Notes: generated by a model from the letters alone, not told the origin. 64,000 bases of DNA from Paracoccus haematequi (GCA_945881965.1 CAMCVS010000015.1:1-64000); one strand, 5' to 3'. Positions 33,881 through 43,610 are shown, counted from the stretch's first letter. Numbers and translations are program-made.

Positions 33881-35719
33881 TTAGGCGGCGTCATCCTGTT
33901 CGGACGCCTGTTTCTGCCAGAGCCCCCAATAGCGCCCGTGCCGCGCCAACAGGTCGTGGTGGCTGCCTTCTTCGACGATTTGGCCGTCTTCCAGCACGAT
34001 GATCCGGTCGGCGTCCGCAATCGTGGAAAGCCGGTGCGCGATGGTCAGAACCGTGCGCCCCGCGCCCGCCAGCGCCAGTGCCGCCTGAATATCGCGTTCG
34101 GTTTCGGTATCCAGCGCGCTTGTCGCCTCGTCCAGCAGCAAAATCGGCGGGTTTTTCAACAGGGTGCGGGCGATGCCGACGCGCTGTTTTTCACCGCCCG
34201 ACAGTTTCAGACCGCGCTCGCCCACCGGGGTTTGATAGCCCTCGGGCAGCGACAGGATGAAATCATGGATCTGCGCGGCCTGGGCTGCGGCGATGATCTC
34301 GGCCTCGGTCGCGCCGTCGCGGCCATAGGCTATGTTATAACGTATCGTGTCGTTGAACAGCACGGTATCCTGCGGCACCACGCCGATGACATTGTGCAGG
34401 GATGCCTGCGTGACATCGCGCAGATCCTGCCCGTCGATGCGCAGCGCGCCGCCGGTGACGTCGTAGAACCGGAACAACAGCCGCCCGATGGTGGATTTGC
34501 CCGAGCCCGACGGGCCGACGATGGCGATCTTTTGCCCCGGTTCGGCGGTGATGCTGACGCCTTTCAGGATCGGCCGCGCCGCGTCATAACCGAAATGCAC
34601 ATTATCCAGCTCGACCCGCGCCCCTGTAACCCGCAGGGCGGGTGCGCCGGGCTTGTCCGTGACCTCGGCGGGTTGTTGCAGCAGTTCGAACATCTCGCCC
34701 ATGTCCACAAGCGCCTGCCGGATTTCGCGATACACCGTGCCAAGGAAGTTCAGCGGCAGGGTAATCTGGATCATATAGGCGTTCACCAGCACGAAATCCC
34801 CCACGGTCAGCAGACCCGCCTGCACGCCGACGGCTGCCATCACCATGACAACCACCAGACCGGCGGTGATGATGAACGCCTGACCGAAGTTGAGGAAGGA
34901 CAGCGAATAGGACGTCAGCAGCGCCGCGCGTTCATAGCCTTCCATCGCGCGGTCATAACGACCGGCCTCGCGCGCCTCGGCACCGAAATATTTCACCGTT
35001 TCGAAATTCAACAGGCTGTCGATGGCCTTTTGGTTGGCGTCGGTGTCCTGATCGTTCATCTCGCGGCGCAGTTTCACCCGCCATTCGGTGACGGCAAAGG
35101 TGAACCAGACATAGATCGCAATCGTCACCGTGATGACGACCAGATAACGCACATCGAACATGTAAAACAGGATGCCCGCGACCAGCAGCAGTTCAAGGAT
35201 CAGCGGCCCGATGGAAAACAGCATGAACCGCAACAGGAAATCCACGCCCTTGACGCCGCGTTCGATGATCCGTGACAGCCCGCCCGTCTTGCGCGTCAGG
35301 TGATAGCGCATCGACAGGCGGTGGATGTGCTGGAACGTCTCCAGCGCCAGCATCCGCAGCGCGCGTTGGCCCACGGCGGCAAAGATCGCGTCGCGCAATT
35401 GCTGGAACCCGTTGGATAACAGCCGCGCCATGCCATAGGCGACGGTCAGCCCGACCGCGCCCAGACCCAACGCCCCGATGGCCGCACCGGGGGCCAGCGC
35501 ATCGACGGCCCACTTATAGGCAATCGGGGTGGCCACCGTGATCAGCTTGGTCAGGACCAGCACCAGCATCGACCAGACGACGCGGTGACGGACCCAGGCC
35601 ATGTCCGGCTCTGCGGGCCAGAGATAGGGCAACACCGCACGGATGGTGGTCCAGCCTGATCCGCGTTGACGGGAAAGCTCTTCGGGCGTGGCGGTATGGA
35701 TGGGGCGAGGGCCGCGCAT
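33881..35719 (-). CDS. Atm1-type ABC exporter (fused permease and ATPase)
   Basis: A 612-residue half-transporter. The N-terminal ~320 residues carry six helices (for example VVWSMLVLVLTKLITVATPI and IGPLILELLLVAGILFYMF). The ATPase domain has Walker A GPSGSGKST, signature LSGGEKQRVGIAR and Walker B ILLLDEATSALD. The segment RTGGLSRIIERGVKGVDFLL is characteristic of the Atm1/ABCB7/HMT1 group, which exports glutathione-linked sulfur or metal conjugates. It probably works as a homodimer. Convergent with the TauE permease; the LysM gene lies 108 bp upstream on the same strand. Confidence 0.88.
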   Translation of the reverse strand: MRGPRPIHTATPEELSRQRGSGWTTIRAVLPYLWPAEPDMAWVRHRVVWSMLVLVLTKLITVATPIAYKWAVDALAPGAAIGALGLGAVGLTVAYGMARLLSNGFQQLRDAIFAAVGQRALRMLALETFQHIHRLSMRYHLTRKTGGLSRIIERGVKGVDFLLRFMLFSIGPLILELLLVAGILFYMFDVRYLVVITVTIAIYVWFTFAVTEWRVKLRREMNDQDTDANQKAIDSLLNFETVKYFGAEAREAGRYDRAMEGYERAALLTSYSLSFLNFGQAFIITAGLVVVMVMAAVGVQAGLLTVGDFVLVNAYMIQITLPLNFLGTVYREIRQALVDMGEMFELLQQPAEVTDKPGAPALRVTGARVELDNVHFGYDAARPILKGVSITAEPGQKIAIVGPSGSGKSTIGRLLFRFYDVTGGALRIDGQDLRDVTQASLHNVIGVVPQDTVLFNDTIRYNIAYGRDGATEAEIIAAAQAAQIHDFILSLPEGYQTPVGERGLKLSGGEKQRVGIARTLLKNPPILLLDEATSALDTETERDIQAALALAGAGRTVLTIAHRLSTIADADRIIVLEDGQIVEEGSHHDLLARHGRYWGLWQKQASEQDDAA

Positions 35720-35827
35720 GGCGTGACTTTCTGTCGTGATGCGAGGGTCAGAGATAGGACGCTTGGAATGTAATTGCCAGAGCCGCGCCGGTGATGCGCG
35801 ACGCGGCGGGCACCAACCGGGGTTGCC

Positions 35828-37084
35828 TCAATCCGGGATCGCGAACACCTGACCGGGATAGATCAAGTCCGGATCGCGGATCGCGTCGCGGTTCGCGTCA
35901 TAGAGCCGGGTATACAGCGCGCCCGACCCATAGCGGTCACGCGCAAGCGCCCAAAGCGTGCTGCCGGGTTGCACGGTGATCGCGGTCACGCGCAGGGCGG
36001 GTGCGGCGGCGCTGTCCGGGGCAACTTCGGGCGCGGCCCCCGGCAGGGCGGGGATCGTGGCGCGGGTCAAGGCGGCCAGTTGCGCCGGGTCTTCGCGGCG
36101 GAACGGAGTTTCCACGCGGCTGAGCACACGGCCCGCATTGTCCACCTCATCGACGCGCAGCGTGTAAAGCCCGGTGTCGACCTGCGGCAGGTCGCCCTGC
36201 CAACGGCCATCCGCGCTGATCCGCGACGAGGTGACGGGCTTGTTGTCCAGATAGACCCGCACAAAGCCGTCGCCCGGCCCGCGTCCGGCCAGTTGCACCG
36301 ACCCGGTGTCGCTATAGCTGATCGCGTCCAGAATGACCGTCTGCGCTGCCGGTCCCGGCCCTTGGGCGACGGTGACGCCTTGCGGTCCGGCCAGAAGGAT
36401 GGCGGGGGCCAGTGGCGGTTTGGCGTCGGCGGCGGGGCCGGGGCCGGTGAAGATAACCGGGGCTGCGGGGGCATCGGTGGCATCCGGCGTCGCGGTGGCG
36501 ACAGATTCGGGCGCAGGTTCTGGCTGCGGTTCTGGCTGCTGTTCTGGCGCAGGTTCTGGCGCGACAGCGGCGACCACAGGCCCTGCAAACGGCGCGATGA
36601 TGGCATCGGTGACCGACCGGCGTTCCACCCCATCCGTCCCTACCGCGATCAGGCTGAGGACGCGCGGCATGTCCGACGGGTCCAGCCGGGTCAACAGCGC
36701 AAATGTGCCGCCGCCGTCTGCGGGCACCGTGCCGATCTCTGCCGCGTCCAGCATCAGGCGCACCGTCACCCCCGGCTCGGCCCGGCCTGCGATGGTGGCA
36801 TTGCCGTCGGCATCGACGCGGACCAGATCGAAGGCGGGCGCGGGCAGCGTCACAGGCGCAGGCGCGGCGGTTTCAGGTGCGGCAGGTGCAGGCACCGCCG
36901 CCGGTTCCGCAGGCGCGGCGTTGACCTCGGGGGCTGCGGCGATCGGGGCTGACAAAGGCGCGGGCATCGCGGCCTCTGGCGCGGGTTGACGCAGCGCGAC
37001 AACAGCCGCCACCGCCGCGCCGACCACCACCACAGCCACCAGCGCCAGCCCCTGCGGACCACCGATCAGCGCCAGTTTGCTCAT
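35828..37084 (-). CDS. LysM-domain, Ala/Pro-rich periplasmic protein
   Basis: A 418-residue protein. An N-terminal membrane anchor or signal ([19 protein letters not shown]) leads into a long Ala/Pro/Glu-rich linker (around residues 35-80 and 160-200, with [18 protein letters not shown]). Between lie immunoglobulin-like strands (residues 85-150 and 250-320). The C terminus is one LysM module ([18 protein letters not shown] up to [10 protein letters not shown]) that binds peptidoglycan. ATG 37084 has AGGGA upstream; the ATG at 37105 does not. It probably tethers or surveys the cell wall. Confidence 0.85.
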   Translation of the reverse strand: MSKLALIGGPQGLALVAVVVVGAAVAAVVALRQPAPEAAMPAPLSAPIAAAPEVNAAPAEPAAVPAPAAPETAAPAPVTLPAPAFDLVRVDADGNATIAGRAEPGVTVRLMLDAAEIGTVPADGGGTFALLTRLDPSDMPRVLSLIAVGTDGVERRSVTDAIIAPFAGPVVAAVAPEPAPEQQPEPQPEPAPESVATATPDATDAPAAPVIFTGPGPAADAKPPLAPAILLAGPQGVTVAQGPGPAAQTVILDAISYSDTGSVQLAGRGPGDGFVRVYLDNKPVTSSRISADGRWQGDLPQVDTGLYTLRVDEVDNAGRVLSRVETPFRREDPAQLAALTRATIPALPGAAPEVAPDSAAAPALRVTAITVQPGSTLWALARDRYGSGALYTRLYDANRDAIRDPDLIYPGQVFAIPD

Positions 37085-37209
37085 ACCGTCCCTGCCCTTC
37101 TTCATGCGCCATGCGGGCGCGGTTGAGCGACCATATCAACAAGGTTATCAGGGGTCAAAAGCCCGTTAAACTTTTGTCATCACCTGTGGTTACTTTCGAA
37201 AGGTTCCCC

Positions 37210-37773
37210 ATGCCAAGCCATTCCGCCACTCATTCCATCTGTGTATTCTGCGGGTCACGCCCCGGTCGCAACCCCGCCTGGGCCGAAGCCGCCGCAACGC
37301 TGGGGCGCGCCATCGCGGACCATGACTGGCGGCTGGTCTATGGCGCGGGCGATGTCGGGCTGATGGGCACCGTGGCGCGCGCCGCGCAGGCCGCAGGCGC
37401 GGACACCTTTGGCGTGATCCCCGCCCACCTGATGCGCGCCGAAGTTGGCAAGCGCGACCTGACACGGTTCGTGGTGACCGAAGACATGCATGAACGCAAA
37501 AAGGTGATGTTCATGAACTCGGACGCCATCGTGGTGCTGCCGGGGGGCGCGGGCACGCTGGACGAATTCTTTGAGGTGCTGACATGGCGGCAATTGGGGC
37601 TGCACAGCCGCCCGGTGATGCTGCTGGATATCGACGGCTATTGGCAGCCGTTGTTGGCGCTGCTGGACCATGCGATCCGCGAAGGCTTTGCCGACGCGTC
37701 GTTGCGCGATTTCGTGCAGGCTCATGCCTCGGTTGATGCGCTGACGGGGGCCTTGCGCGCCGCCCTGTCCTGA
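37210..37773 (+). CDS. LOG-family nucleoside monophosphate phosphoribohydrolase-like protein
   Basis: A 187-residue Rossmann-type protein of the LOG (TIGR00730) family. The motif PGGAGTLDEFFE matches PGGxGTxxE, and YGAGDVGLMG near residue 48 completes the nucleotide site. Older annotation as lysine decarboxylase is unsupported. Plant and some bacterial members release free cytokinin bases; most bacterial members probably act on AMP-like nucleotides. ATG 37210 follows AAAGGTTCC. The 3' end overlaps the convergent RarD-like gene by 52 bp. Confidence 0.88.
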   Translation: MPSHSATHSICVFCGSRPGRNPAWAEAAATLGRAIADHDWRLVYGAGDVGLMGTVARAAQAAGADTFGVIPAHLMRAEVGKRDLTRFVVTEDMHERKKVMFMNSDAIVVLPGGAGTLDEFFEVLTWRQLGLHSRPVMLLDIDGYWQPLLALLDHAIREGFADASLRDFVQAHASVDALTGALRAALS

Positions 37774-38630
37774 ACCACGGCGGCCACCGAATAGATCGCG
37801 ACGGCGGTCCAGATCAGGCCAAAGGCCAGCGCATGCCACGGCCCGAACGGCTCGCCCAGCACCGCGACGGCGCACAGGAATTGCAGCGTCGGGTTCAGGT
37901 ATTGCACCAGACCGACCGTCGCCATACGCACCCGTGTGGTGGCATAGCTGAACAGGATCAGGGGCGTGGCGGTCAGCGCGCCGGACACCACCAACAGCGC
38001 CAGATCGCGGGGGGCCGTGGTCAGCACGCCCTGGCCCTGCGCGCTGTGCCAGATCAGGATGGCCGCCGCAAACGGGGCGATCAGCAGCACTTCGGCGGTC
38101 ACCGACACCACCGGGCCCACCGTCAGCCGCTTCTTGACCAACCCATACAGCCCGAAAGACGTCGCCAGCACCATCGCAATCCACGGCGCGGCCCCCAGAC
38201 CCCATGTCAGCAGCGCCACCGCCAGCAAGGCCAACCCGACCGCGACACCTTGCACCCGCGACAACCGCTCGCCAAAGGCCAGCATCCCGATCAGTACCGC
38301 CACCAGCGGATAGAGGTAATAGCCAAGGCTGGCCTCGGTCACCCGGCCCCAACTGATGGCCATGATGAAGATGGTCCAGTTCAACGTAATGGTCAGCGCG
38401 GCAAAGCCGATTACTGCCACTTCGGCCCGCGTCGCAAGCGCGCGCCGCAGGTCGCCAAGACGGCCCTGCAAGGCCAGCAGCGCCAGAAACGTCAGCGTGG
38501 ACCACAAGATGCGATGCGCCACCACGTCAACCGCCGGTAAATGCGCCAACATCTTGTAATACAACGGCGCCGTGCCCCAGATCAGGCAGGCCGCCACCAT
38601 CGCCCAGATGCCCTTTGCCGCCTCGCGCAT
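37722..38630 (-). CDS. rarD: RarD-type EamA transporter
   Basis: A 302-residue permease with about ten helices. The segments NWTIFIMAISWGRVTEASLGYYLYPL and the C-terminal LVQYLNPTLQFLCAVAVLGE are the hallmarks of the RarD subfamily of drug/metabolite transporters. The start is taken at ATG 38630 because upstream residues are charged and unlike the family. Its substrate is unknown. It overlaps the LOG gene antisense at its 3' end and follows sodB's hairpin on the same strand. Confidence 0.8.
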   Translation of the reverse strand: MREAAKGIWAMVAACLIWGTAPLYYKMLAHLPAVDVVAHRILWSTLTFLALLALQGRLGDLRRALATRAEVAVIGFAALTITLNWTIFIMAISWGRVTEASLGYYLYPLVAVLIGMLAFGERLSRVQGVAVGLALLAVALLTWGLGAAPWIAMVLATSFGLYGLVKKRLTVGPVVSVTAEVLLIAPFAAAILIWHSAQGQGVLTTAPRDLALLVVSGALTATPLILFSYATTRVRMATVGLVQYLNPTLQFLCAVAVLGEPFGPWHALAFGLIWTAVAIYSVAAVVQDRAARKAPVSASTEA

Positions 38631-38692
38631 GATGCCCCCCCGCCTTTGGCGCACCCTGCCCGCCCTGATCCGGAAAGGCCAGAGCGGCACAA

Positions 38693-38728
38693 ACGCAAAC
38701 GGCCGGGAACATGTCCCGGCCGTTGCGT
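38693..38728 (-). terminator. Hairpin after sodB
   Basis: ACGCAAACGGCCGGGA (38693-38708) pairs with TCCCGGCCGTTGCGT (38714-38728), with a single-base bulge and a 5-nt loop. It lies 21 bp after the sodB stop and in front of the RarD gene, so it separates the two. No T-run follows. Confidence 0.7.
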
Positions 38729-38749
38729 CAGATCAGACCGTGTCGCAGA

Positions 38750-39352
38750 TCACATCCGCGCCGCGACGGCTTCCCAGTTGACCAGCTTGTCGAGGAAGTT
38801 GGCGAGGTAAGCGGGGCGCTTGTTGCGGAAGTCGATGTAATAGCTGTGCTCCCAGACGTCGCAGCCCAACAGCGCGGTCTGGCCAAAGCACAGCGGATTG
38901 ACGCCGTTTTCGGTCTTGGTGATCTTCAGCGCGCCATCGGCGTCTTTGACCAGCCAGGCCCAGCCCGACCCGAACTGACCTGCGCCTGCGGCGGCGAAAT
39001 CGTCCTTGAATTTCTGCACCGATCCGAAGGCTTCGGTCAGCGCGGTTTCCAGCGCGCCGGGCATCTTCTTGTCCTCGCCCGGCCCCATGATGTCCCAGAA
39101 CAGGTTGTGGTTCCAATGCTGCGAGGCGTTGTTGAACACGCCCGACTGCGCCACGGCACCTGCCGCATAGGTGCCCTTGACGACATCCTCCAGCGTGGCG
39201 TTTTCCCAAGGTGTCCCGGCGATCAGCTTGTTGCCGTTGTCCACATAGGCCTTGTGGTGCAGGTCATGGTGGTATTCCAGCGTTTCGCGGGACATGCCCA
39301 AAGCGGCAAGCGCGTCATGGGCGTAAGGCAGGTCGGGCAGCGTGAAAGGCAT
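38750..39352 (-). CDS. sodB: Superoxide dismutase, Fe-type
   Basis: A 200-residue cytosolic dismutase. Metal ligands are His28 (TLEYHHDLHH), the His in NASQHWNHNLFW, and Asp and His in DVWEHSYY. The Gln in NASQHWNH and the absence of the later Gln found in Mn enzymes place it in the Fe group; cambialistic activity cannot be excluded. There is no signal peptide. Upstream lies an inverted repeat and a TTGACC -35-like hexamer. soxG ends 90 bp upstream on the same strand. Confidence 0.94.
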   Translation of the reverse strand: MPFTLPDLPYAHDALAALGMSRETLEYHHDLHHKAYVDNGNKLIAGTPWENATLEDVVKGTYAAGAVAQSGVFNNASQHWNHNLFWDIMGPGEDKKMPGALETALTEAFGSVQKFKDDFAAAGAGQFGSGWAWLVKDADGALKITKTENGVNPLCFGQTALLGCDVWEHSYYIDFRNKRPAYLANFLDKLVNWEAVAARM

Positions 39353-39382
39353 GTGATATCCCCCTGAAGGTGGTTGATGGTT

Positions 39383-39401
39383 GCGCCTAGATGGTAGGCG
39401 C
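39383..39401. promoter_or_regulatory. Inverted repeat between soxG and sodB
   Basis: GCGCCTA-GATGG-TAGGCGC, a perfect 7-bp stem. On the minus strand it lies between a TTGACC hexamer (39417-39412) and the sodB start, so it could be a terminator of the sox operon or an operator in the sodB promoter. Confidence 0.4.
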
Positions 39402-39442
39402 AGGGGGCCAAGGTCAACCCTAAACCCCGTTTTCCCTGTGGA

Positions 39443-40009
39443 TCAGCCGAAATGCCCGACAGCGCCGCCGTCGGACGCGGTCACGGCCAACAGATCGAAG
39501 ACATACCGCGCGACCGAACGGAAACAGATCAGCTCGACCGTGCTGCTGTCCACCATCCAGAACGCGCAGGCGACCTGCCCCAAGCGGGTGCGTCGCACCT
39601 CGCCCATGCCAAACAGGTCCATGTCCACCGGGGCCAGTTTCGCCAGCGTCTCGCGCAGGGCCGCCTCTGATCCCGTCAGGCGCAGCACCGCGCGCGCGTC
39701 CGACACATTGACCGCGAGATGATGAATGCCCGTCAATGCCTGCGTCAGCGCGGCAGCGGTCGCCTCTGCCTGCGCATGAGGCACAAGGATCAACACCTCG
39801 TCGGGCGACATCCAGATTGCCGCGCGGTCATCCGCCATCACCACGCGGCGTTGCGCGGGAATGGTCAGGCCGATGACCTGCGCCGCCGCCGCCATCGCGG
39901 GCGCGGCCAGATCGCCGCGCAGCGTGACCATCCCGCGCAGCCCGCCGTCTGCCACCGTCACCCGCCCGATGAATGTCGCCCCATGCAGGGCCGTGACCGC
40001 ATCACGCAT
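39443..40009 (-). CDS. soxG: Sarcosine oxidase gamma subunit
   Basis: A 188-residue subunit of heterotetrameric sarcosine oxidase, which oxidises sarcosine to glycine with transfer of the methyl carbon to THF. The sequence shows the gamma family pattern (AIWMSPDEVLILVPH, LAVNVSDARAVLRLTGS, and WMVDSSTVELICFRSVARYV). Its start overlaps the soxA stop by 8 bp. It is the last gene of the sox operon. The gene is complete, although gamma subunits are poorly conserved between strains. Confidence 0.9.
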   Translation of the reverse strand: MRDAVTALHGATFIGRVTVADGGLRGMVTLRGDLAAPAMAAAAQVIGLTIPAQRRVVMADDRAAIWMSPDEVLILVPHAQAEATAAALTQALTGIHHLAVNVSDARAVLRLTGSEAALRETLAKLAPVDMDLFGMGEVRRTRLGQVACAFWMVDSSTVELICFRSVARYVFDLLAVTASDGGAVGHFG

Positions 40010-42968
40010 CCTGTTTCTCCCCGTTGGGATCGTAAAACACCGGGCTGACAATGCGCGCTTTCACGCTGCTGCCGTCCAGTTTCGGGAATTCGATCACCTC
40101 GCCCATCCGGTCCGGGCCGCGCCGCACCAGCCCCATCGCGATGCCGCGTCCCAGCGTGGGCGAGAAATAGGTCGAGGTCACACGCCCTTGGGTGTTGCGC
40201 TGGCCATTGGCGTTGCGCCCGTCCGCCACCGCATAGGCCCCATCGGGGATTACCGATCCGTCCAGCGTTTCCAGACCGACCAGTTTCCAGCGGTCCGGGT
40301 CCACCATGCGCAGCCGTTCCTGCCCGCGCTTGCCGATGTAATCCGGTTTCTTCTTGGAAATCGCCCAATCAAGGCCAAGGTCCTGCGGGATCACGGTTCC
40401 ATCCGTCTCGTCCCCGATCATGATGAAACCTTTTTCGGCCCGCAGCACATGCAGGGCTTCGGTGCCATAGGGGGCCGCGCCGTATTCAGCCCCGGCCGCC
40501 AGCAACGCGTCCCAGAAGGCGCGCCCCAGACTGACAGGCACGGCGATTTCATAGCTCAACTCACCCGAAAACGAAATCCGGAACACCCGCGCGGTGACAC
40601 CGCCCAAGGTGCCTTCAGCCCAATTCATGAACGGCAACGCGGATTTTGACACATCCAGGCCGCCCAGTTTTTCCAGCACCTGCCGCGCCTTGGGGCCGAC
40701 CACGGCAAACTGCGCCCAATGTTCGGTCACATTGGCGACATAGACCTGCAAATCCCACCATTCGGTTTGCAGCCATTCTTCAAGGTGTGCGTGGATCCGG
40801 TCCGCGCCCCCCGTGGTGGTGTGGCACAGGAAGGTGTCATCCGACATCCGCGCCACCACGCCATCGTCCGACAGAAAGCCGTTCTCGTTGCACATCAGGC
40901 CATAGCGGCAGCGCCCCACGGCCAGCGTGGACATCATGTTGGTATAGATCAGGTCCAGGAATCGCCCCGCATCCGGCCCCTTCACGATCAGCTTGCCCAG
41001 TGTCGAGGCATCCAGCAGACCGACCGCGCTGCGCACTGTCGTGATCTCGCGCCGCACCGCGTCCTGATGGGTTTCGCCCGCGCGCGGATAGCAATAGGGC
41101 CGCCGCCATTGCCCCACGGGTTCCCAATGGGCGCCTGCGGCCTCGTGCCAGTCATAGAGGCAAGTGCGGCGGATGGGCTGGAACACATCGCCCCGCGCCG
41201 CCCCGCCGATGGCCCCCATCGAAATCGGCGCATAGGGCGGGCGGAAGGTGGTGGTGCCGGTTTGCGGGATGGGCTGGCCCAGCGCGTCCGACAGGATGGC
41301 CAGACCGTTGATATTGGACAGCTTGCCCTGATCCGTGGCCATCCCCAGCGTGGTATAGCGCTTAGCGTGTTCGACAGATTGGTATCCCTCTTGCGCGGCC
41401 TGCTGCACGTCGCTGACCTTGACGTCGTTCTGGAAATCCAGCCAGGCCTTGGCGCGCAGTTTCGGCCCCGCGCCCTGCGGCATCATCCAGACCGGGGCCA
41501 ATGCGGCCTCAAGCGGGGCATCAACCTGCCCGGTCGCCCCGGCATCCGCCAGCACCTCGGCCAGCGTCAACGCGCCATTGGCGGCCCCGGTGCAGGTGAC
41601 AAAGCCCGCGCCGGTGTGATCCGTGGGCGGGCGCGCCGCGTCAGGGCGGAACATGGCGCGGTCCGCGTCCCAGATCAGCTTGCCGCCGCAATGCGACCAC
41701 AGATGTACCACGGGGGACCAGCCGCCCGACATCGCGACCGCGTCGCAGGGGATGGTGTCCAGCACCGCGCCCTCGCCCGCCTGCGCGCAAACAGCGACGC
41801 CGGTGACGCGCTTGGTGCCCAGCACCTTGGCAATCGCGCGCCCGGTTTCGACGCGCAGGCCCGCTGCGCGGGCCTCGGCCATCAGCGCCCCGCCTCCGGC
41901 GGGGCGCGCGTCAAGGATGACCGGCACGGTCAGCCCCGCGCGATGCACCGCCAAGGCGGTGCGATAGGCGTCGTCATTGTTGGTCACGATCACCACACGG
42001 TCACCGGGCGACACGGCATAATGCGCGATGTAATCGCGCACGGCGCTGGCCAGCATCACGCCGGGAACATCGTTCCCGGCAAAGGACAGCGGGCGCTCGA
42101 TCGCGCCGGTGGCGCTGATGATGCGCGTGGCGCGGATGCGCCACAGACGGTGGCGGGGGCCTTTGGCCCCCGGCCGATCATCCGCCACGGTTTCATGCGC
42201 CAGCACATAGCCGTGGTCGTAGACCCCCGCCACCATCACCTGTGTCCGGAACCGCACATTGGGCAGCGCCGCCAGTTCCGCCAGCGTGGCCGCGGTCCAC
42301 GCCTCGGTGGTTTGCCCGTCGATGGTCCCGCCATCGACAGGGGCCCGCCCGCCCCAATGCGAGGTCTGTTCCAAAACCAGCACCCGCTGCCCCGCCCGCG
42401 CCGCCACCCGCGCCGCCTGCAATCCCGCGACCCCGCCGCCCGCCACGAGCACATCGCAAAAGGCGTGGAAATGTTCGTAGGTGTCGGGGTCGGCATCCTC
42501 GGGCGCGGGCGCGCGGCCCAGACCGGCGGATTGCCGGATGAACGGCTCATAGACATGTTTCCAGAACGCGCGCGGATAGAGGAACATCTTGTAATAGAAC
42601 CCGGCGGTCAGGAACGGCGCGAACAGCCCGTTCACCGCGCCGATGTCATGGTCCAGCGAGGGCCAGACGTTCTGCGGCGTGGCCGTCAGCCCTTCGAACA
42701 GGGCAGTGGTCGTCGCGCGCTGGTTCGGTTCGTGCCGCGCACCGGTGCCGAGATTGACCAGTGCGTTCGGTTCTTCAACCCCCGCCGCCACGATACCGCG
42801 CGGGCGGTGATATTTGAACGACCGGCCCACCAGCATCCGGTTATTGGCCAGAAGCGCCGAAGCCAGCGTATCGCCTGCAAAGCCGCGCAGACCCGCGCCG
42901 TCAAAGGTGAAGCGCCGCGGTTTACTGCGGTCGATGCGGCTGCCGCCGGTGGCAAGACGGGTGCTCAT
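40002..42968 (-). CDS. soxA: Sarcosine oxidase alpha subunit
   Basis: A 988-residue protein. The N-terminal region (about 1-110) is ferredoxin-like and ends the FDGAGLRGFAGDTLASALL segment. A NAD-binding/flavoprotein domain begins at LVAGGGVAGLQAARVAARAG (about residue 170). The C-terminal third (about 600-988) is a glycine-cleavage T-protein-like folate domain with RTCLYDWHEAAGAHWEPVG and the CHTTTGG segment. The chain therefore binds NAD+ and THF and passes the methylene group. A variant B hairpin element lies just in front of the start codon. Confidence 0.96.
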   Translation of the reverse strand: MSTRLATGGSRIDRSKPRRFTFDGAGLRGFAGDTLASALLANNRMLVGRSFKYHRPRGIVAAGVEEPNALVNLGTGARHEPNQRATTTALFEGLTATPQNVWPSLDHDIGAVNGLFAPFLTAGFYYKMFLYPRAFWKHVYEPFIRQSAGLGRAPAPEDADPDTYEHFHAFCDVLVAGGGVAGLQAARVAARAGQRVLVLEQTSHWGGRAPVDGGTIDGQTTEAWTAATLAELAALPNVRFRTQVMVAGVYDHGYVLAHETVADDRPGAKGPRHRLWRIRATRIISATGAIERPLSFAGNDVPGVMLASAVRDYIAHYAVSPGDRVVIVTNNDDAYRTALAVHRAGLTVPVILDARPAGGGALMAEARAAGLRVETGRAIAKVLGTKRVTGVAVCAQAGEGAVLDTIPCDAVAMSGGWSPVVHLWSHCGGKLIWDADRAMFRPDAARPPTDHTGAGFVTCTGAANGALTLAEVLADAGATGQVDAPLEAALAPVWMMPQGAGPKLRAKAWLDFQNDVKVSDVQQAAQEGYQSVEHAKRYTTLGMATDQGKLSNINGLAILSDALGQPIPQTGTTTFRPPYAPISMGAIGGAARGDVFQPIRRTCLYDWHEAAGAHWEPVGQWRRPYCYPRAGETHQDAVRREITTVRSAVGLLDASTLGKLIVKGPDAGRFLDLIYTNMMSTLAVGRCRYGLMCNENGFLSDDGVVARMSDDTFLCHTTTGGADRIHAHLEEWLQTEWWDLQVYVANVTEHWAQFAVVGPKARQVLEKLGGLDVSKSALPFMNWAEGTLGGVTARVFRISFSGELSYEIAVPVSLGRAFWDALLAAGAEYGAAPYGTEALHVLRAEKGFIMIGDETDGTVIPQDLGLDWAISKKKPDYIGKRGQERLRMVDPDRWKLVGLETLDGSVIPDGAYAVADGRNANGQRNTQGRVTSTYFSPTLGRGIAMGLVRRGPDRMGEVIEFPKLDGSSVKARIVSPVFYDPNGEKQDA

Positions 42969-42995
42969 GATTTGTGGCCTTTCATGGGCGGACAG

Positions 42996-43043
42996 CGCCG
43001 GGGCGCTGCCCCGGACCCCGGGATAGTTGGAAACCGAAGAAGC
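42996..43043 (-). repeat. Intergenic hairpin element, variant B, copy 4 (inside the sox operon)
   Basis: GGGG-CGCT-GCCCC arms at 43000-43012, then CCCCGGGATAGTTGGAAACC and GAAGAAG. On the minus strand it starts 10 bp after the soxD stop and ends 28 bp before the soxA start, so it lies inside an operon. Confidence 0.6.
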
Positions 43044-43052
43044 CGGGGTTTT

Positions 43053-43373
43053 TCATTTGGCGGCATGGGCGGATGTCGCGGCGGCGATGCGGTCAAGGAT
43101 GTCCTGCGGCGGGCCGGATACCTGCGCGGGATAGGTGCCGAAGACTTGCAGCGTGGCGGTGTCGCGCGCGGCGTGGAACCATTTGCCGCAGCCAAAGACG
43201 TGCCGCCAGCGTTCGAAATGCACGCCCTTGGGGTTCTTGCGCGCGAACATGTAGGCGTCGAAATCATCATCCGACGAACCCGGGCCGAAGCGTTTCAGAT
43301 GCGCCTCGCCGCCGGCGTGAAACTCGGTTTCCTCGCCCGCGACGCCACAATAAGGGCAGGTCAGGATCAGCAT
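43053..43373 (-). CDS. soxD: Sarcosine oxidase delta subunit
   Basis: A 106-residue zinc-binding subunit. The CPYCG knuckle at residues 6-10 and the later GCGKWFH supply ligands, as in crystallised heterotetrameric sarcosine oxidase delta chains; the middle VHFERWRHVFGCGKWFHAAR is diagnostic. It lies between a small membrane-protein gene and soxA in the sox operon. Confidence 0.95.
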   Translation of the reverse strand: MLILTCPYCGVAGEETEFHAGGEAHLKRFGPGSSDDDFDAYMFARKNPKGVHFERWRHVFGCGKWFHAARDTATLQVFGTYPAQVSGPPQDILDRIAAATSAHAAK

Positions 43374-43427
43374 GGGGGGGCCCTCCGGGCGATCCGGGCG
43401 GGCCGCGCCAGATCGGTTGGCGATGGA

Positions 43428-43610
43428 TTATTCGATGACGTAGACCGGCGCGGGCGGGGTGCGGGTGTCGGACAGTCCGCCTTGAGACGCGGCGCTGATG
43501 ACCGCGACAAGGACCAGCGGCAGGGCGATGCCGAACAGGAACCCGGCCAGACGCGGGCCACCGCGCGCGGGGTCAAACAGGGCGCGGACGGTTTCAAGGC
43601 GGCGACGCAT
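43428..43610 (-). CDS. Small single-pass membrane protein in the sox operon
   Basis: A 60-residue protein: Arg-rich cytosolic N terminus (MRRRLETVRALFDPARGG), one hydrophobic helix (RLAGFLFGIALPLVLVAVIS) and a short outer tail ending PPAPVYVIE. ATG 43610 has GGGAGA at good spacing. The frame stays open upstream to a TTG near 43811, but that extension encodes a Ser/Gly/Ala tandem repeat and lacks a ribosome site. I do not recognise the family. Its place between soxB and soxD suggests a role in placing or regulating sarcosine oxidase. Confidence 0.65.
   Translation of the reverse strand: MRRRLETVRALFDPARGGPRLAGFLFGIALPLVLVAVISAASQGGLSDTRTPPAPVYVIE

Noticed and set aside
37210..37773. Lysine decarboxylase
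   Set aside because: The PGGAGTLDE motif is that of the LOG family; the lysine decarboxylase name is a legacy error.
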